From: Planctomycetota bacterium | GTDB lineage: Bacteria > Planctomycetota > Phycisphaerae > UBA1845 > PWPN01 | Direction: 5' to 3' | Assembly (NCBI GenBank): GCA_022711465.1 | Contig: JAKLEZ010000003.1 | Coordinates: 186,001 to 250,000 of the forward strand | DNA: 64,000 bases | Part shown: one piece after another, positions 1 through 8,683 of the stretch | Layout of the letters: each line of letters begins with the position of its first letter | Position numbering within the stretch: the stretch's first letter is position 1 | The notes under the pieces: generated by a model | Told to the model about the DNA's origin: nothing | What the model saw: the letters and a program-made list of their open reading frames with translations, nothing else | Database searches by the model: none | Program-made: the position numbers and the translations under genes

Positions 1-60
1 TCCATCCGCCGCGATTGGGCCACGCTGAAGACCATGCTCGGACGTGCGGGCCTGGCGTGA
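1..60 (+). CDS. C-terminal end of an ECF-type sigma factor-like protein (partial)
   Basis: Frame 1 is open from the window edge to a TGA at 58-60 and gives 19 residues, with an Arg-Arg-Asp-Trp followed by a short helix. Planctomycete ECF sigma factors commonly end region 4 with a similar 'RDW' helix that recognises the -35 element. Only the tail is visible, so the assignment rests on this short similarity and on the next gene reading in the opposite direction. It could equally be the end of an unrelated protein. Confidence 0.35.
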   Translation, partial: SIRRDWATLKTMLGRAGLA

Positions 61-96
61 CGACAGGTCTTCAGCCTCGATGCCCTCCCCAGTTCC

Positions 97-1053
97 CTAC
101 TTGACCAGCTCGACACCAGCCTTCGGGGCCTGAGCCAGAATGAAGGTCCGTGCCTGGTCGTACTCCTGTTCATTGGCACAATGCTCGATCATGAGCGGCG
201 GCTGATGCTTCACGCCGGCCAGACGGCGCAGATAGGTATCGAAATCGAGCTTGCCCTTGCCGGCCGGGACTTCGCGGAAATGGACGTTCATCTCGATGTC
301 CCAGACGAGGTCCTTGGCGTGGCAACTGGCGATGTGCGGGCCGAGCTTGTCGAAGCACTCGTTGAGCAGGTCGGTGTTGCGGTAGAAGCGCTCCGGCGAG
401 TTGACCAGATTGCACGGGTCGAGATGCACGCCGAAGGCCGGGCGATCGACCGCCTTGAGGAGCCTGAGGTACGAATCCGGGGAGTCCGGGATCGCCCAGC
501 CCATCATCTCGAAGCAGAACTTGGCTCGCTTCGGCTTGACCGCGTCGATGATCTTGCGGGCATGCTCGACGGTTGCGTCGAAGAACTTCTGGCTGAGATT
601 GTCGGGATGCGGCCCGAACCAGGACTCCTTGTTGTACGACCCGGCAATGTCCACGCAGCAGCGCGCCCCGATCGCCTCGGCCAGGGCCAGCCCCTCGGTC
701 ACCGTCCTCAGATGGTCGGCCCGCTTCTTCTCGTCCGCGTCCAGGAGATTACACCACCGGCCGACCTCGGCGATGACCACGTTGTGCTTGGCGAACGCCT
801 TGGCAATGGCCTCGATCCGGGCGGCATCCTTCAGATCGACCCCGGGACAGTACGCCGCCCGGTAGCCGAGCTTGACATGAGCCAAAGCCAGCTCCTCAGG
901 ATCGTTGGTTTTGGCGAAGACCGGCCCGCCGAGGCGGATACCCTTGGATGGCCCGGCGTCCGTCGCCTGGGCAAGGGAGAAGGACGACATGCCCGCCAGG
1001 CTGGCGGCCGCCGCGGTGCCCATAGACCGTTGGATGAAGGTACGCCTGTTCAT
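97..1053 (-). CDS. Tat-exported sugar phosphate isomerase/epimerase (xylose isomerase-like TIM barrel)
   Basis: A 318-residue protein. The start at 1053 was chosen because it is preceded by AGGAG and opens with a twin-arginine signal (MNRRTFIQ, then an Ala-rich hydrophobic stretch ending near SLAQA). The reading frame stays open further upstream, but that extension has no signal or domain. The mature part has the AP-endonuclease-2/xylose-isomerase-like pattern: strands with metal-ligand-type acidic and His residues (FEMMGW, GVHLDPCN, SCHAKD, MIEHC). Relatives isomerise or epimerise free or phosphorylated sugars using a divalent metal; the substrate cannot be read from sequence. Export as a folded protein points to periplasmic sugar catabolism. 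A second exported member of the superfamily, this one a lipoprotein, lies at 15557-16492. Confidence 0.85.
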   Translation of the reverse strand: MNRRTFIQRSMGTAAAASLAGMSSFSLAQATDAGPSKGIRLGGPVFAKTNDPEELALAHVKLGYRAAYCPGVDLKDAARIEAIAKAFAKHNVVIAEVGRWCNLLDADEKKRADHLRTVTEGLALAEAIGARCCVDIAGSYNKESWFGPHPDNLSQKFFDATVEHARKIIDAVKPKRAKFCFEMMGWAIPDSPDSYLRLLKAVDRPAFGVHLDPCNLVNSPERFYRNTDLLNECFDKLGPHIASCHAKDLVWDIEMNVHFREVPAGKGKLDFDTYLRRLAGVKHQPPLMIEHCANEQEYDQARTFILAQAPKAGVELVK

Positions 1054-1510
1054 GTGCTCGCTCCTGTTTGAGTCGGACAGGTGAATGCCGACGTCATTAT
1101 ACAGATCCGCCGCCCGTTCAACAGGCAGGTGCGTCATCACGGCGCCGGCCATGAAGCGATCCTCCTGCCTGGAAGACTCACCCGCCGCCTGGTTCACTCG
1201 GCAGAGTCGCAGGGGTGACGGACCCTCCGCCGGGGCCACAGGCTGACCCTGACCACAGACCATTGCGAGCATACCGATCCCCAGGACGACCACGCGGGCT
1301 GGGCGATGCCTCCATGTTCGCTCTGCGGTGAACACGGGCGTGTTTTCCGAGGACGGCGATGCGGCGCTGTGCGGCTCGGCGGTGAGCAGCATGCCGGGGT
1401 GACAGGCGTAAAAAAACTCTTTCTCGTGTCGCGTTCCCGGCCGACACGGGGTATACTCGGCCTCCCGGCCGGCCAACCGGCCTGCATCCTTGTCTGACAG
1501 GAGTCCGACG
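1054..1510. other. Divergent intergenic region, 457 bases
   Basis: This region separates the divergent isomerase and DUF2961 genes. It holds the Shine-Dalgarno of the isomerase, a run of seven A (about 1410-1416), a -10-like TATACT and a GGCCGG/CCGGCC hairpin (1467-1482) in the leader of the downstream gene. Open frames crossing it have no start signal or recognisable domain, so no gene is called. Confidence 0.5.
1452..1457 (+). promoter_or_regulatory. Candidate -10 box (TATACT) for the DUF2961 gene
   Basis: TATACT stands out in a very GC-rich context 53 bases before the ATG at 1511. No convincing -35 is seen 16-18 bases upstream. A 6-bp GGCCGG/CCGGCC hairpin with a 4-base loop follows in the predicted leader. 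The same hexamer lies before the genes at 2896 and 22397. Confidence 0.4.
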
Positions 1511-2737
1511 ATGACCAGCATGTTGACGCTGACGGCACGAACCTTGGGATTCGGGTGCGCGATCCTGATTTCCGGTTGCGCGCTGACCGGCCAGCGCAGC
1601 TCGCCATACGGCGGGGCGCCGCTCGATACGTTGTGCACCATCCCGCCGGCAGTCGAGACGCGCTGGGCCAGCGCCGAGAATCCGCGGGGCAGCAAGGGCG
1701 CCGCCGGCCAAGCCAACTCGGGCCGCAAGGGCGCCCCCTTCTATTCCTTGAAGGCCGGTCAGCGTCAGACGCTCGCAGAGGTCACCGGCCGGTCCGGCAC
1801 CGTGCGGCGGATCTGGGTTACCATCAGCGAACGCGACGCCGCCATGCTCCGCGGCATCCGAGTGGACATGTACTGGGATGGAGCCGCCCAGCCGGCCGTC
1901 TCCGCCCCGATCGGCGACTTCTTCTGCCAGGGACTCGGCCGCATGGCCACCTTCGAGAACGCCTTGTTCGCCAGCCCTGAAGGCCGCAGCTTCAACTGCT
2001 ACATCCCCATGCCGTTTCGCACCGGTATGAAGATCGAGGCCACCAACGAGAGTGGACGCGATCTGGCCATGTTCTTCTACGATGTGAACTACACCCTCGG
2101 CGATGTCCACGGCCCTGAGACTCTGTACTTCCATGCTCACTGGCGACGCGAGAATCCCACCACCCTGCAGCGCGACTACGAGCTCCTGCCCAAGGTCGCC
2201 GGTCGCGGGCGGTACCTCGGCGTCAACTTCGGCGTCATCGCCAACACCGGCACGTACTTCAGGTCATGGTGGGGCGAGGGCGAGGTCAAGGCGTACATCG
2301 ACGGCGACGAGTCGTGGCCCACGCTCTGCGGCACCGGCACCGAGGATTACATCGGCACCGGCTGGGGCCAGGGCCGGTTTGCCCTGCTCTACCAGGGCTG
2401 CCCGGTGGCCGACCGGGAGAAGTACAACTACTGCTTCTACCGGCTTCATGTTCCCGACCCGATCTACTTCCACAAGGACATTCGCGTCACCATTCAGCAG
2501 ATTGGCTGCTGGGATCCGAGCGTCAAGAAGCCCATGCACGAGTCCGGCCGCGAGTATTACGCCGCCGGTGAAGGACGGAAGAAGATTGACTTCTCGCCGG
2601 ATAAGAACAAGGCGGACTACGGCCTTTTCGAGCGGCACGACGACTGGTCGAGTTGCGCGTATTTCTACCTGGACCGGCCGACGAACGACCTGCCGCCGCT
2701 CGCTCCAGTCCAGCAGCGGGTCGCAGGGCTGCAGTAG
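1511..2737 (+). CDS. DUF2961 family lipoprotein
   Basis: A 408-residue protein. The ATG at 1511 is preferred over the upstream in-frame TTG at 1490 because AGGAG lies at 1499-1503, seven bases before it. The N-terminus is a lipoprotein signal with the lipobox ISGC near residue 20, so the protein should be anchored in a membrane facing the periplasm. The body matches DUF2961: an early RRIWVTI segment, a middle AYIDGDESWPT with GTGTEDYIG, and a late YCFYRLHVPDPI. DUF2961 proteins form a double jelly roll; members are associated with polysaccharide degradation, and some act on fructose-containing glycans. The substrate here is unknown. Confidence 0.85.
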   Translation: MTSMLTLTARTLGFGCAILISGCALTGQRSSPYGGAPLDTLCTIPPAVETRWASAENPRGSKGAAGQANSGRKGAPFYSLKAGQRQTLAEVTGRSGTVRRIWVTISERDAAMLRGIRVDMYWDGAAQPAVSAPIGDFFCQGLGRMATFENALFASPEGRSFNCYIPMPFRTGMKIEATNESGRDLAMFFYDVNYTLGDVHGPETLYFHAHWRRENPTTLQRDYELLPKVAGRGRYLGVNFGVIANTGTYFRSWWGEGEVKAYIDGDESWPTLCGTGTEDYIGTGWGQGRFALLYQGCPVADREKYNYCFYRLHVPDPIYFHKDIRVTIQQIGCWDPSVKKPMHESGREYYAAGEGRKKIDFSPDKNKADYGLFERHDDWSSCAYFYLDRPTNDLPPLAPVQQRVAGLQ

Positions 2738-2838
2738 GTAGCTGAGCCCCGCAAACGGGAAACGGACCAGGGCGGGCCGCTTGTGCCCGGAGTGTGGCCG
2801 GGGGTCGAACGCAGGTCGCATTCGCCAAGGCGTCACCG

Positions 2839-2844
2839 TATACT
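2839..2844 (+). promoter_or_regulatory. Candidate -10 box (TATACT) for the small membrane protein gene
   Basis: TATACT lies 51 bases before the ATG at 2896. It has the same sequence as the boxes at 1452 and 22385. No clear -35 partner is visible. Confidence 0.3.
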
Positions 2845-2895
2845 GGATGCGGCCCCATGGGGTGCCGGAAGCCCCGGGCCGGAGCAACGATTGAG

Positions 2896-3345
2896 ATGAG
2901 CAAGCTCAGCTACTACTTCCCGTTTCTGATCGGGATCATCCTGGGCCCGGTCATCGCCTACTTCAAGCTGACGGAGCTATGGGCCTCGGCGTCCGACGGA
3001 TGGCATCTGCTCATGGTCCCGTGTGCCCTGCTCGCCGGGGTGCTGGGCGCTGCTTTGCTCCAACTCCTGATGATCGGCCTCCAAGGTGTGATCGCGGGCG
3101 TTATACCTGTCTACCGTGGTCGATCGATCCGCGGAACCAGCGCCGTGGTGATCGGCCTGCTGATCCTCATCCTGAACGGCGTCGGCCTGACCGTACTGTT
3201 GTCCCTCCAAACGCTCAGAGAATTGCCCGCCGGCTGGTTCTGGTTCGTGTCCATCGCAGGCATCGTCAGCCTGGTCGGCTTCATCGGCACCTACCTTTGG
3301 TGTCTCCCCAACGCGGTCCAGGATTTCGTCGACGAACCCCTCTGA
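2896..3345 (+). CDS. Small integral membrane protein of unknown function
   Basis: A 149-residue protein with about four hydrophobic segments (residues 5-22, 35-62, 77-100 and 110-132) and no catalytic motif. The start at 2896 was taken because GGAG lies at 2881-2884 and a membrane segment follows directly; the frame is open further upstream, but that extension is polar and Pro/Gly-rich. I do not recognise a family. The gene follows the DUF2961 gene after 158 bases and converges with the membrane protein gene ending at 3436. Confidence 0.65.
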   Translation: MSKLSYYFPFLIGIILGPVIAYFKLTELWASASDGWHLLMVPCALLAGVLGAALLQLLMIGLQGVIAGVIPVYRGRSIRGTSAVVIGLLILILNGVGLTVLLSLQTLRELPAGWFWFVSIAGIVSLVGFIGTYLWCLPNAVQDFVDEPL

Positions 3346-3435
3346 GTCGCCCGGTGCGTGAACCCGGCGAGTACGCCGGAACCGCCTGCCCCACACTCCT
3401 GGCCTTCACCGGATAACCGGCCGGGCAGCCGGTCG

Positions 3436-5847
3436 TCATCCCGCCGGTTCCCGCGGGCGTGTGATGACCAGGATCGCGGCGGAACCCAATTTCACCGCGA
3501 CCAGAAGACCCGCGGTCGTCGGGATGCCGAATACCGGAACGAGGACGATGCCGGTGAGCAGGGCCCCGGCGCAGGCCCCGGCGTGGTCGGCCCCGATGAT
3601 GCTCCCGGCGGCCGGTCCCACTTCCCGGCAGAGCTCCACCTGCACCGCCCCGGCCAGGGCGAATGCCGCCCCGCCCATCACGCCAGCCAGCGCCATGAGA
3701 ATCGAGACCGCCAGCTCCGCCCCGGCCGCACCCAGCCGTCCTCCGCCCGGGCCGTTCACCCCGGCGAGCACCATCGGTGTCGCCAGGGCCAGGGTGGCAA
3801 GCAGCAGATCAACCGCGACCAGGGTTCGCCACGCCCGACCGCAGGTGCCGGCGTCGGGAATCGGCGACGACCGCCGCCGAACCGACTCGCAGCCGATGAC
3901 CAGGCCGGCCATGAACAGGGCGACGAGCCAGCCGATCCGCTGGTAGACGTAGCCGTAAAGGCTCTGAAAAGCAAACAGCAGGATGAGCGTCAACGCCATG
4001 GTGGCCAGGCCGGTCGTACCGATGGAACAGGCGATGGCGGCATGCCGCGTACCGCGGCGACCACCGAGTCGGAGCGGATGCCACAGAAACGGAATGCCAC
4101 ACAGGGCGGCAAGCACCATCCCCGCGACGGTCAGAGGCACGCTTCGAACACGTTCCAGCCCCCGGCTCGACGCCGGGCTGGTCATCCGCTCCCAAAGGAT
4201 CAATCGCTTCAGATAGATGATCGGGCGCAGATCGGTGCTCACCTCGACGTTCGGGGCGGCGTCAAGATCCTCGGACCGCTGTCGAAGCTTGTCCGGCTCA
4301 AACGATTCAGCCGCCGTCTCGAACCAGAGCGGCTCGAAGGACGAGCCGGTGACGCGGCGCGCACCGTACCGCCGAGTCAACTCGGCAGCATCGGTGGCGA
4401 TCAGGTCAGGGGCGGTGGCGGCCAGCACCGGGGCGGGGTCGCCCCAGCCGACCACCACGGCCGGGAAATGCTCGCGCAGCGTCGCCCGGATTGACGCCAG
4501 GTACTCGGCCGAGTCCGGCGACAAGCGCGCCGGAGCGGCCGCCGCGGTCATGCACAGGACCGCCCGGTCGGTCATCGCTTGCCGAAGCTCCGAATAGAAC
4601 TCCTTGGTGTAACACCGAGCCCGGAGCGCCGAGGTCGGCTCCGGCAACCGGGCAATCACCAGGTCGTAGCGATCCCGCTGGCTCTTGAGCATGAAGCGGA
4701 GGTCCTGATAAACCACGGAAACCCGGGGATCCGCCAGGGCCAGCCGGTCCTGCGGCCGGAGGAAAGGCTCGATGAGTTCAAGTTGACGGGCGTCGGGCTC
4801 GAGGTAGTCGACCACCCGCTGGATCGGCGGCCGGGCCGCGTCAAAGTGGCGAAGAACCTCGGCCAGGAGTCCTTCCGCCCCACCGCCGATGACCAGCACG
4901 CGGCGCGGCGCGGGATGCTGGCACATCCAAACGTGAGCAAGCGGCACAACGCCGTAGGGATCCGGGAAGGTCGTCGCCATGTGCCCGTCGCAGTAGAGGG
5001 CGTACTGCTCCTCCCGCTGGCCGATCGCGAGGTTCTGATACTTGGATTCCGCTTCGGCACAGAGCCGATAACCGGGGGCCAGGGCAAGCCAACGGCGGGC
5101 GACCAGCCACCGATTCAGCGGATCGCCGGGGGAGAAGGCAAACGCCAGCGCAGCTCCGCTCACGGCGCCCAGCAGGAAGCCAGACCGCCTCCTCGAACGG
5201 TCCGTCGCCAGCAACGCCCCGCACGCACCCAGCGTGATCGCGGCCCAGACCAGCGCCGTCTGAATCGGCGAAAGCCGCTCCACCGCCCAGAAGCTGAACG
5301 CCGCTCCGCCCGCCAGCCCTCCCGCCGACTCCAGCGTGTAGACATGACCGAGCGCACCGCTGCCCGGCGGAGCTCCGGATGGGCAGCCCGACGGACCCTC
5401 GTCCGACACGCGGACAGCCAGGGGAAAGGCCATACCGATCAGAATGCCGGCCGGCGGCACCAGCAGCAGGGCCGCCAGCAGCGTCCGCGGCAAGGGCACC
5501 AGCTCGCCCGGCTCCACGCCCAGCCAGGCCCGGGCCCCGCGAAACAGCCACATCTCCAGGCCGGGCAGCAAGGCCAGCCCCAGCAGCACTCCGACCAGAG
5601 CCATGACCGGCCGATGTACACGCCGCGACGCCCGGCCACCCAGACCGCCCCCCACGGCCACACCCGCCAACCAGGCGAAGAGCACGACACCCCAGGCCAA
5701 CTCGCTCCCGGACATGAGCACCACCGATTCCCGAAGCAGCAACGACTGGGTGACCATCGCCTGGCCACCCCAGACGAAGATCAGAATGCTCAACCAGAAG
5801 CGAGCGGATCGGCGTGCAGACCGGCCAGGCTGGGACAGAGGCGTCAT
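3436..5847 (-). CDS. Polytopic membrane protein with spermidine synthase-like methyltransferase-fold domain
   Basis: An 803-residue protein. The N-terminus has about six to seven membrane segments (roughly residues 15-240), followed by a soluble Rossmann domain with the nucleotide-binding turn VIGGGAEG near residues 319-326. A second block of about seven membrane segments fills the last 250 residues. This matches the 'fused MFS/spermidine synthase' proteins common in bacteria with large genomes. Canonical aminopropyltransferases have an aspartate in the strand before the substrate gate (D-x-P-D-P); here the segment reads ARLPEPTS, so that residue is missing and polyamine synthesis should not be assumed. 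A TAGAAT box on the minus strand lies eight bases before the ATG, with no Shine-Dalgarno. It is divergent from arsR. Confidence 0.75.
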   Translation of the reverse strand: MTPLSQPGRSARRSARFWLSILIFVWGGQAMVTQSLLLRESVVLMSGSELAWGVVLFAWLAGVAVGGGLGGRASRRVHRPVMALVGVLLGLALLPGLEMWLFRGARAWLGVEPGELVPLPRTLLAALLLVPPAGILIGMAFPLAVRVSDEGPSGCPSGAPPGSGALGHVYTLESAGGLAGGAAFSFWAVERLSPIQTALVWAAITLGACGALLATDRSRRRSGFLLGAVSGAALAFAFSPGDPLNRWLVARRWLALAPGYRLCAEAESKYQNLAIGQREEQYALYCDGHMATTFPDPYGVVPLAHVWMCQHPAPRRVLVIGGGAEGLLAEVLRHFDAARPPIQRVVDYLEPDARQLELIEPFLRPQDRLALADPRVSVVYQDLRFMLKSQRDRYDLVIARLPEPTSALRARCYTKEFYSELRQAMTDRAVLCMTAAAAPARLSPDSAEYLASIRATLREHFPAVVVGWGDPAPVLAATAPDLIATDAAELTRRYGARRVTGSSFEPLWFETAAESFEPDKLRQRSEDLDAAPNVEVSTDLRPIIYLKRLILWERMTSPASSRGLERVRSVPLTVAGMVLAALCGIPFLWHPLRLGGRRGTRHAAIACSIGTTGLATMALTLILLFAFQSLYGYVYQRIGWLVALFMAGLVIGCESVRRRSSPIPDAGTCGRAWRTLVAVDLLLATLALATPMVLAGVNGPGGGRLGAAGAELAVSILMALAGVMGGAAFALAGAVQVELCREVGPAAGSIIGADHAGACAGALLTGIVLVPVFGIPTTAGLLVAVKLGSAAILVITRPREPAG

Positions 5848-5890
5848 CAGTGGCCATTCTACCGGAACTTGAGAAGGCCGGAACTCGCAT

Positions 5891-5918
5891 TTGACCATCC
5901 GGACATTTGTGGTATAAT
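5891..5918 (+). promoter_or_regulatory. arsR operon promoter (TTGACC - 16 bp - TATAAT)
   Basis: The -35 TTGACC is at 5891-5896 and a consensus -10 TATAAT is at 5913-5918, separated by 16 bases. The start codon at 5925 lies six bases after the -10 box, so transcription should begin at or within a base or two of the ATG, giving a leaderless mRNA. The promoter is the best sigma-70-type match in the first 10 kb. Confidence 0.75.
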
Positions 5919-5923
5919 TACCA
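5910..5923 (+). promoter_or_regulatory. Candidate ArsR operator, inverted repeat TGGTA-N4-TACCA
   Basis: A 5-bp inverted repeat with a 4-base spacer (TAAT) surrounds the -10 box, immediately before arsR. ArsR/SmtB repressors bind AT-rich dyads over their own promoters and leave when metalloid binds. This position would block RNA polymerase directly. Inferred from symmetry and position only. Confidence 0.5.
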
Positions 5924-5924
5924 T

Positions 5925-6251
5925 ATGGCTATGAAACGGAGATCAGCCGCCTACTACGAAGCCCGGGCCCGCGTCGCCAAAGCCATGGCCCACCCGACCC
6001 GCGTGTTCATCCTCGAAGTCCTCCAGGAGCGCGAGTGGTGCGTCTGTGAACTCACCGATCTGATCGGCGCAGACCAGTCTACGGTTTCCAAGCATCTGGC
6101 CCTGCTCAAGCAGGCCGGCCTGGTCGAGGTTCGCCGCGAAGGCACGATGGTCTTCTACCGCCTGCGGTGCAAGTGCATCCCCAACTTCTTCAACTGCATC
6201 GAGTCCGTACTAAAGGCCAATCTCCAGGCCCATCAGGAGGTGATGAACTGA
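5925..6251 (+). CDS. arsR: ArsR-family metalloid-responsive repressor
   Basis: A 108-residue winged-helix regulator. The start at 5925 fits the promoter geometry; an in-frame ATG at 5931 is the alternative. The helix before the recognition helix carries CVCEL (Cys39, Cys41), corresponding to the ELCVCDL arsenite site of enteric ArsR. The recognition helix reads STVSKHLALLKQAG, followed by the wing VEVRREGTMVFY. Three further cysteines near the C-terminus (Cys82, Cys84, Cys91) may add metalloid ligands. It heads the operon through about 10017 and likely represses it when no arsenite is present. Confidence 0.9.
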   Translation: MAMKRRSAAYYEARARVAKAMAHPTRVFILEVLQEREWCVCELTDLIGADQSTVSKHLALLKQAGLVEVRREGTMVFYRLRCKCIPNFFNCIESVLKANLQAHQEVMN

Positions 6252-6368
6252 CCCCAAGGAGGGAGGACTCTCTTTTTTTGAGCGGTCTATGGCGATGTGG
6301 CCATATAGCAATGGCTGCCCCGGGTGACCGCAGGGGAATGCACCGTCCGGACCGGGAGACACGACGGA

Positions 6369-7931
6369 ATGACGTTGGACTGGAGATCCGAGTACAAGAA
6401 GTTCCTCTGGGGCGTGGCGGTCTTCGCCACCTGCTTCGCATTGCCGATCGAGTGGCCCCGGTTCAATAAGGCGGTCTTCGAGTCACTGGCCCTGCTCAAG
6501 TGGTATGCCCGGGAGCATGTGCTTTTGTGCCTGGTCCCGGCGTTCTTCATCGCCGGGGCGATCGGGGTGTTCGTCAGCCAGGCTTTGGTCATGCGCTACC
6601 TGGGGCCAAAGGCACCCAAGGCATTGGCCTACGGGGTGGCTTCGGTCAGCGGCACGATTCTGGCGGTGTGCTCGTGCACGGTGCTCCCGCTGTTCGCCGG
6701 CATCTGGCGCCTCGGCGCCGGGCTCGGGCCGGCTTGTGCGTTCCTGTACTCGGGTCCGGCCATCAACGTGCTCGCCATCATTCTGACCGCCCGCATCCTG
6801 GGACTGGACATTGGCGTGGCCCGCGCCATCGGAGCGATCTCCTTCAGCATCATCATCGGCCTCATCATGCACCTGATCTACCGCCAGGAAGAGGCCACCA
6901 AGGCCGAGGCCGCGGACATGACGCCCGCCCCAGAGACTGGCCGGCCCTTGTGGCAAACCACGCTGTATTTCGCCAGCATGATCGGCGTTCTGGTCTTCGC
7001 CAACTGGGGGAAGCCAGACCAGACGTCAGGCTTCTGGTTCGTGATCTGGAGCTCGAGACGGGCGATCACGGCCGGGTGTGCCGTCGCCCTGGCCGCGTCT
7101 CTGGCGATGTGGTTCAAGGTGAAATGGTGGAAACTGGCCCTGGTGGCGGCGGCAACGCTGGGCGCCTGGGCGTTGTCCGAATCGATCGTCACGCCTGGGC
7201 TTCGTGCCTGGCTGCACGCCGAGCACCTGCCGTTGCGTGCGATGATGGCCTTCGCGGCGGCGTGCGTCGGCCTGTCGATCGTCCTCGGCTCACGGCGGGA
7301 CGAAGCGGGCGAGTGGTTCAGTCAGACCTGGTCCTTCGCCAAGCTGATCACGCCGCTGCTGCTCGGCGGCGTGCTTGTGGCCGGGCTACTGCTCGGCCGC
7401 CCGGGTGAAGAGGGAATGATTCCCAACCAATGGGTCACTGATCTGGTCGGCGGCAACTCGGTGCGTGCCAACCTGTTCGCCTCTGTATTCGGGGCGTTCA
7501 TGTATTTCGCCACCCTGACGGAGGCTCCAATCCTCCAGGGCCTGATCGGCTCCGGAATGGGCAAGGGGCCGGCCCTGGCACTGCTTCTTTCCGGGCCGGC
7601 GTTGTCCTTGCCGAGCATGCTCGTGATTCGCTCCGTGCTGGGAACCGGCAAGACGATCCGTGTGCAGACGTTGACGGGCAGCGTCGCCTCGCTGGAACCG
7701 AAGACGGCCGTGGCCTGGGCCGGCGGCAAGAAGAACGCGGACGGCACCTGGGCCTCGACCGGTTGCTTCAAGCAGGCCTTCATCATCAATGAGGCCAACC
7801 TGAAGGCGTGGTTGGAGAAACACCCGACCGCGACCGGCCGCATGGTCACGGTCGGCCAGGCCCTGGCGGCCAAGACGAAGATGACGCCTGCCCAGATCGC
7901 CCGGGCCTGCAAAATCGGTGAATGCAGATGA
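6369..7931 (+). CDS. ArsP/DUF318-type permease with extended C-terminal tail
   Basis: A 520-residue inner-membrane transporter with roughly ten hydrophobic segments. The start at 6369 follows GGGAG by about ten bases; an in-frame GTG lies at 6324. The signature CSCTVLPLFAGIWRLG and the later FLYSGPAINVLAI are typical of the DUF318 permease family, which includes ArsP, an exporter of trivalent organoarsenicals. A second motif pair, ATLTEAPILQGL and LLLSGPALSLPSM, mirrors the first half. The last 90 or so residues form a soluble tail with two cysteines (STGCF and the terminal KIGEC), not part of the usual ArsP core. The stop codon overlaps the next start as ATGA at 7928-7931. Context supports arsenic or methylarsenic export; another metal cannot be excluded. 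Confidence 0.85.
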   Translation: MTLDWRSEYKKFLWGVAVFATCFALPIEWPRFNKAVFESLALLKWYAREHVLLCLVPAFFIAGAIGVFVSQALVMRYLGPKAPKALAYGVASVSGTILAVCSCTVLPLFAGIWRLGAGLGPACAFLYSGPAINVLAIILTARILGLDIGVARAIGAISFSIIIGLIMHLIYRQEEATKAEAADMTPAPETGRPLWQTTLYFASMIGVLVFANWGKPDQTSGFWFVIWSSRRAITAGCAVALAASLAMWFKVKWWKLALVAAATLGAWALSESIVTPGLRAWLHAEHLPLRAMMAFAAACVGLSIVLGSRRDEAGEWFSQTWSFAKLITPLLLGGVLVAGLLLGRPGEEGMIPNQWVTDLVGGNSVRANLFASVFGAFMYFATLTEAPILQGLIGSGMGKGPALALLLSGPALSLPSMLVIRSVLGTGKTIRVQTLTGSVASLEPKTAVAWAGGKKNADGTWASTGCFKQAFIINEANLKAWLEKHPTATGRMVTVGQALAAKTKMTPAQIARACKIGECR

Positions 7932-8629
7932 TCGAACAGCTCTTCGATACGCTGACGCACGCCGTGGAAGGTACGCCCCTGATCGCCCTGGCGGCCGCTT
8001 TCCTCTGGGGCATTCTGAGTATCATTCTGAGTCCCTGCCATTTGGCGAGCATTCCGCTCATCGTGGGCTTCATCGACCAGCAGGGGCAAATGAGCGCGCG
8101 GCGGGCGTTCGGGATCTCGACACTTTTCGCCGTGGGCATCCTGATCACCATTGCCGCGATCGGGGCGATCACCTCCGCGGCAGGCCGGATGATGGGCGAC
8201 GTGGGGGGCTACGGCAACTACTTCGTCGCGGCACTGTTCTTCCTGGTCGGCCTGGTGCTCCTGGAAGCCATTCCCGTGCCCTGGTCGGGGCCGGGGCAAG
8301 TCAACATGAAGCGCAAGGGCCCGCTCGCGGCGTTCATCCTCGGCCTGGTGTTCGGCATCGCCCTGGGACCATGCACGTTCGCATTCATGGCCCCGATTCT
8401 GGGCGTCACCTTCAAGGTTGCGATGACCCACAGCTTGTATGGGGCGACGCTGCTGCTGGCCTACGGCGTAGGGCACTGCTCGGTGATCGTGGCCGCGGGA
8501 ACGTCGACCGGCATGGTGCAGCGATACCTGGACTGGAACGAGCACTCCAAGGGCGCGGTGATCCTCAAGAAGGTCTGCGGTGTTCTGGTTCTGCTCGGCG
8601 GGTTGTATCTGTTGTATACGGCCCATTGA
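7928..8629 (+). CDS. CcdA/DsbD-like transmembrane thiol-electron carrier
   Basis: A 233-residue membrane protein with six predicted segments. The start at 7928 was chosen because GGTGA at 7917-7921 is well spaced to it and the ATGA overlap gives translational coupling; an ATG at 7922 is the alternative. Segment 1 holds SPCHLASIPL and segment 4 holds GPCTFAFMAP, the paired Cys-Pro-type motifs of CcdA/DsbD transmembrane domains. These domains pass electrons from cytoplasmic thioredoxin to periplasmic thiols. A third Cys (GHCS) lies in segment 5 and a fourth (KKVCG) in segment 6. In this operon it may power a periplasmic redox step, possibly one involving the Tat-exported flavoprotein encoded next. 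Confidence 0.85.
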   Translation: MIEQLFDTLTHAVEGTPLIALAAAFLWGILSIILSPCHLASIPLIVGFIDQQGQMSARRAFGISTLFAVGILITIAAIGAITSAAGRMMGDVGGYGNYFVAALFFLVGLVLLEAIPVPWSGPGQVNMKRKGPLAAFILGLVFGIALGPCTFAFMAPILGVTFKVAMTHSLYGATLLLAYGVGHCSVIVAAGTSTGMVQRYLDWNEHSKGAVILKKVCGVLVLLGGLYLLYTAH

Positions 8630-8683
8630 TTGATGAGCCATGCCAGAGCATGTGAACATTGACCCTTTCCAAGGAGACATGCG

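Noticed and set aside
97-1728. Long minus-strand frame extending the isomerase upstream past 1053
   Set aside because: The extension is Arg/Pro/Gly-rich, lacks any domain, and a Tat signal with a ribosome site begins at 1053.
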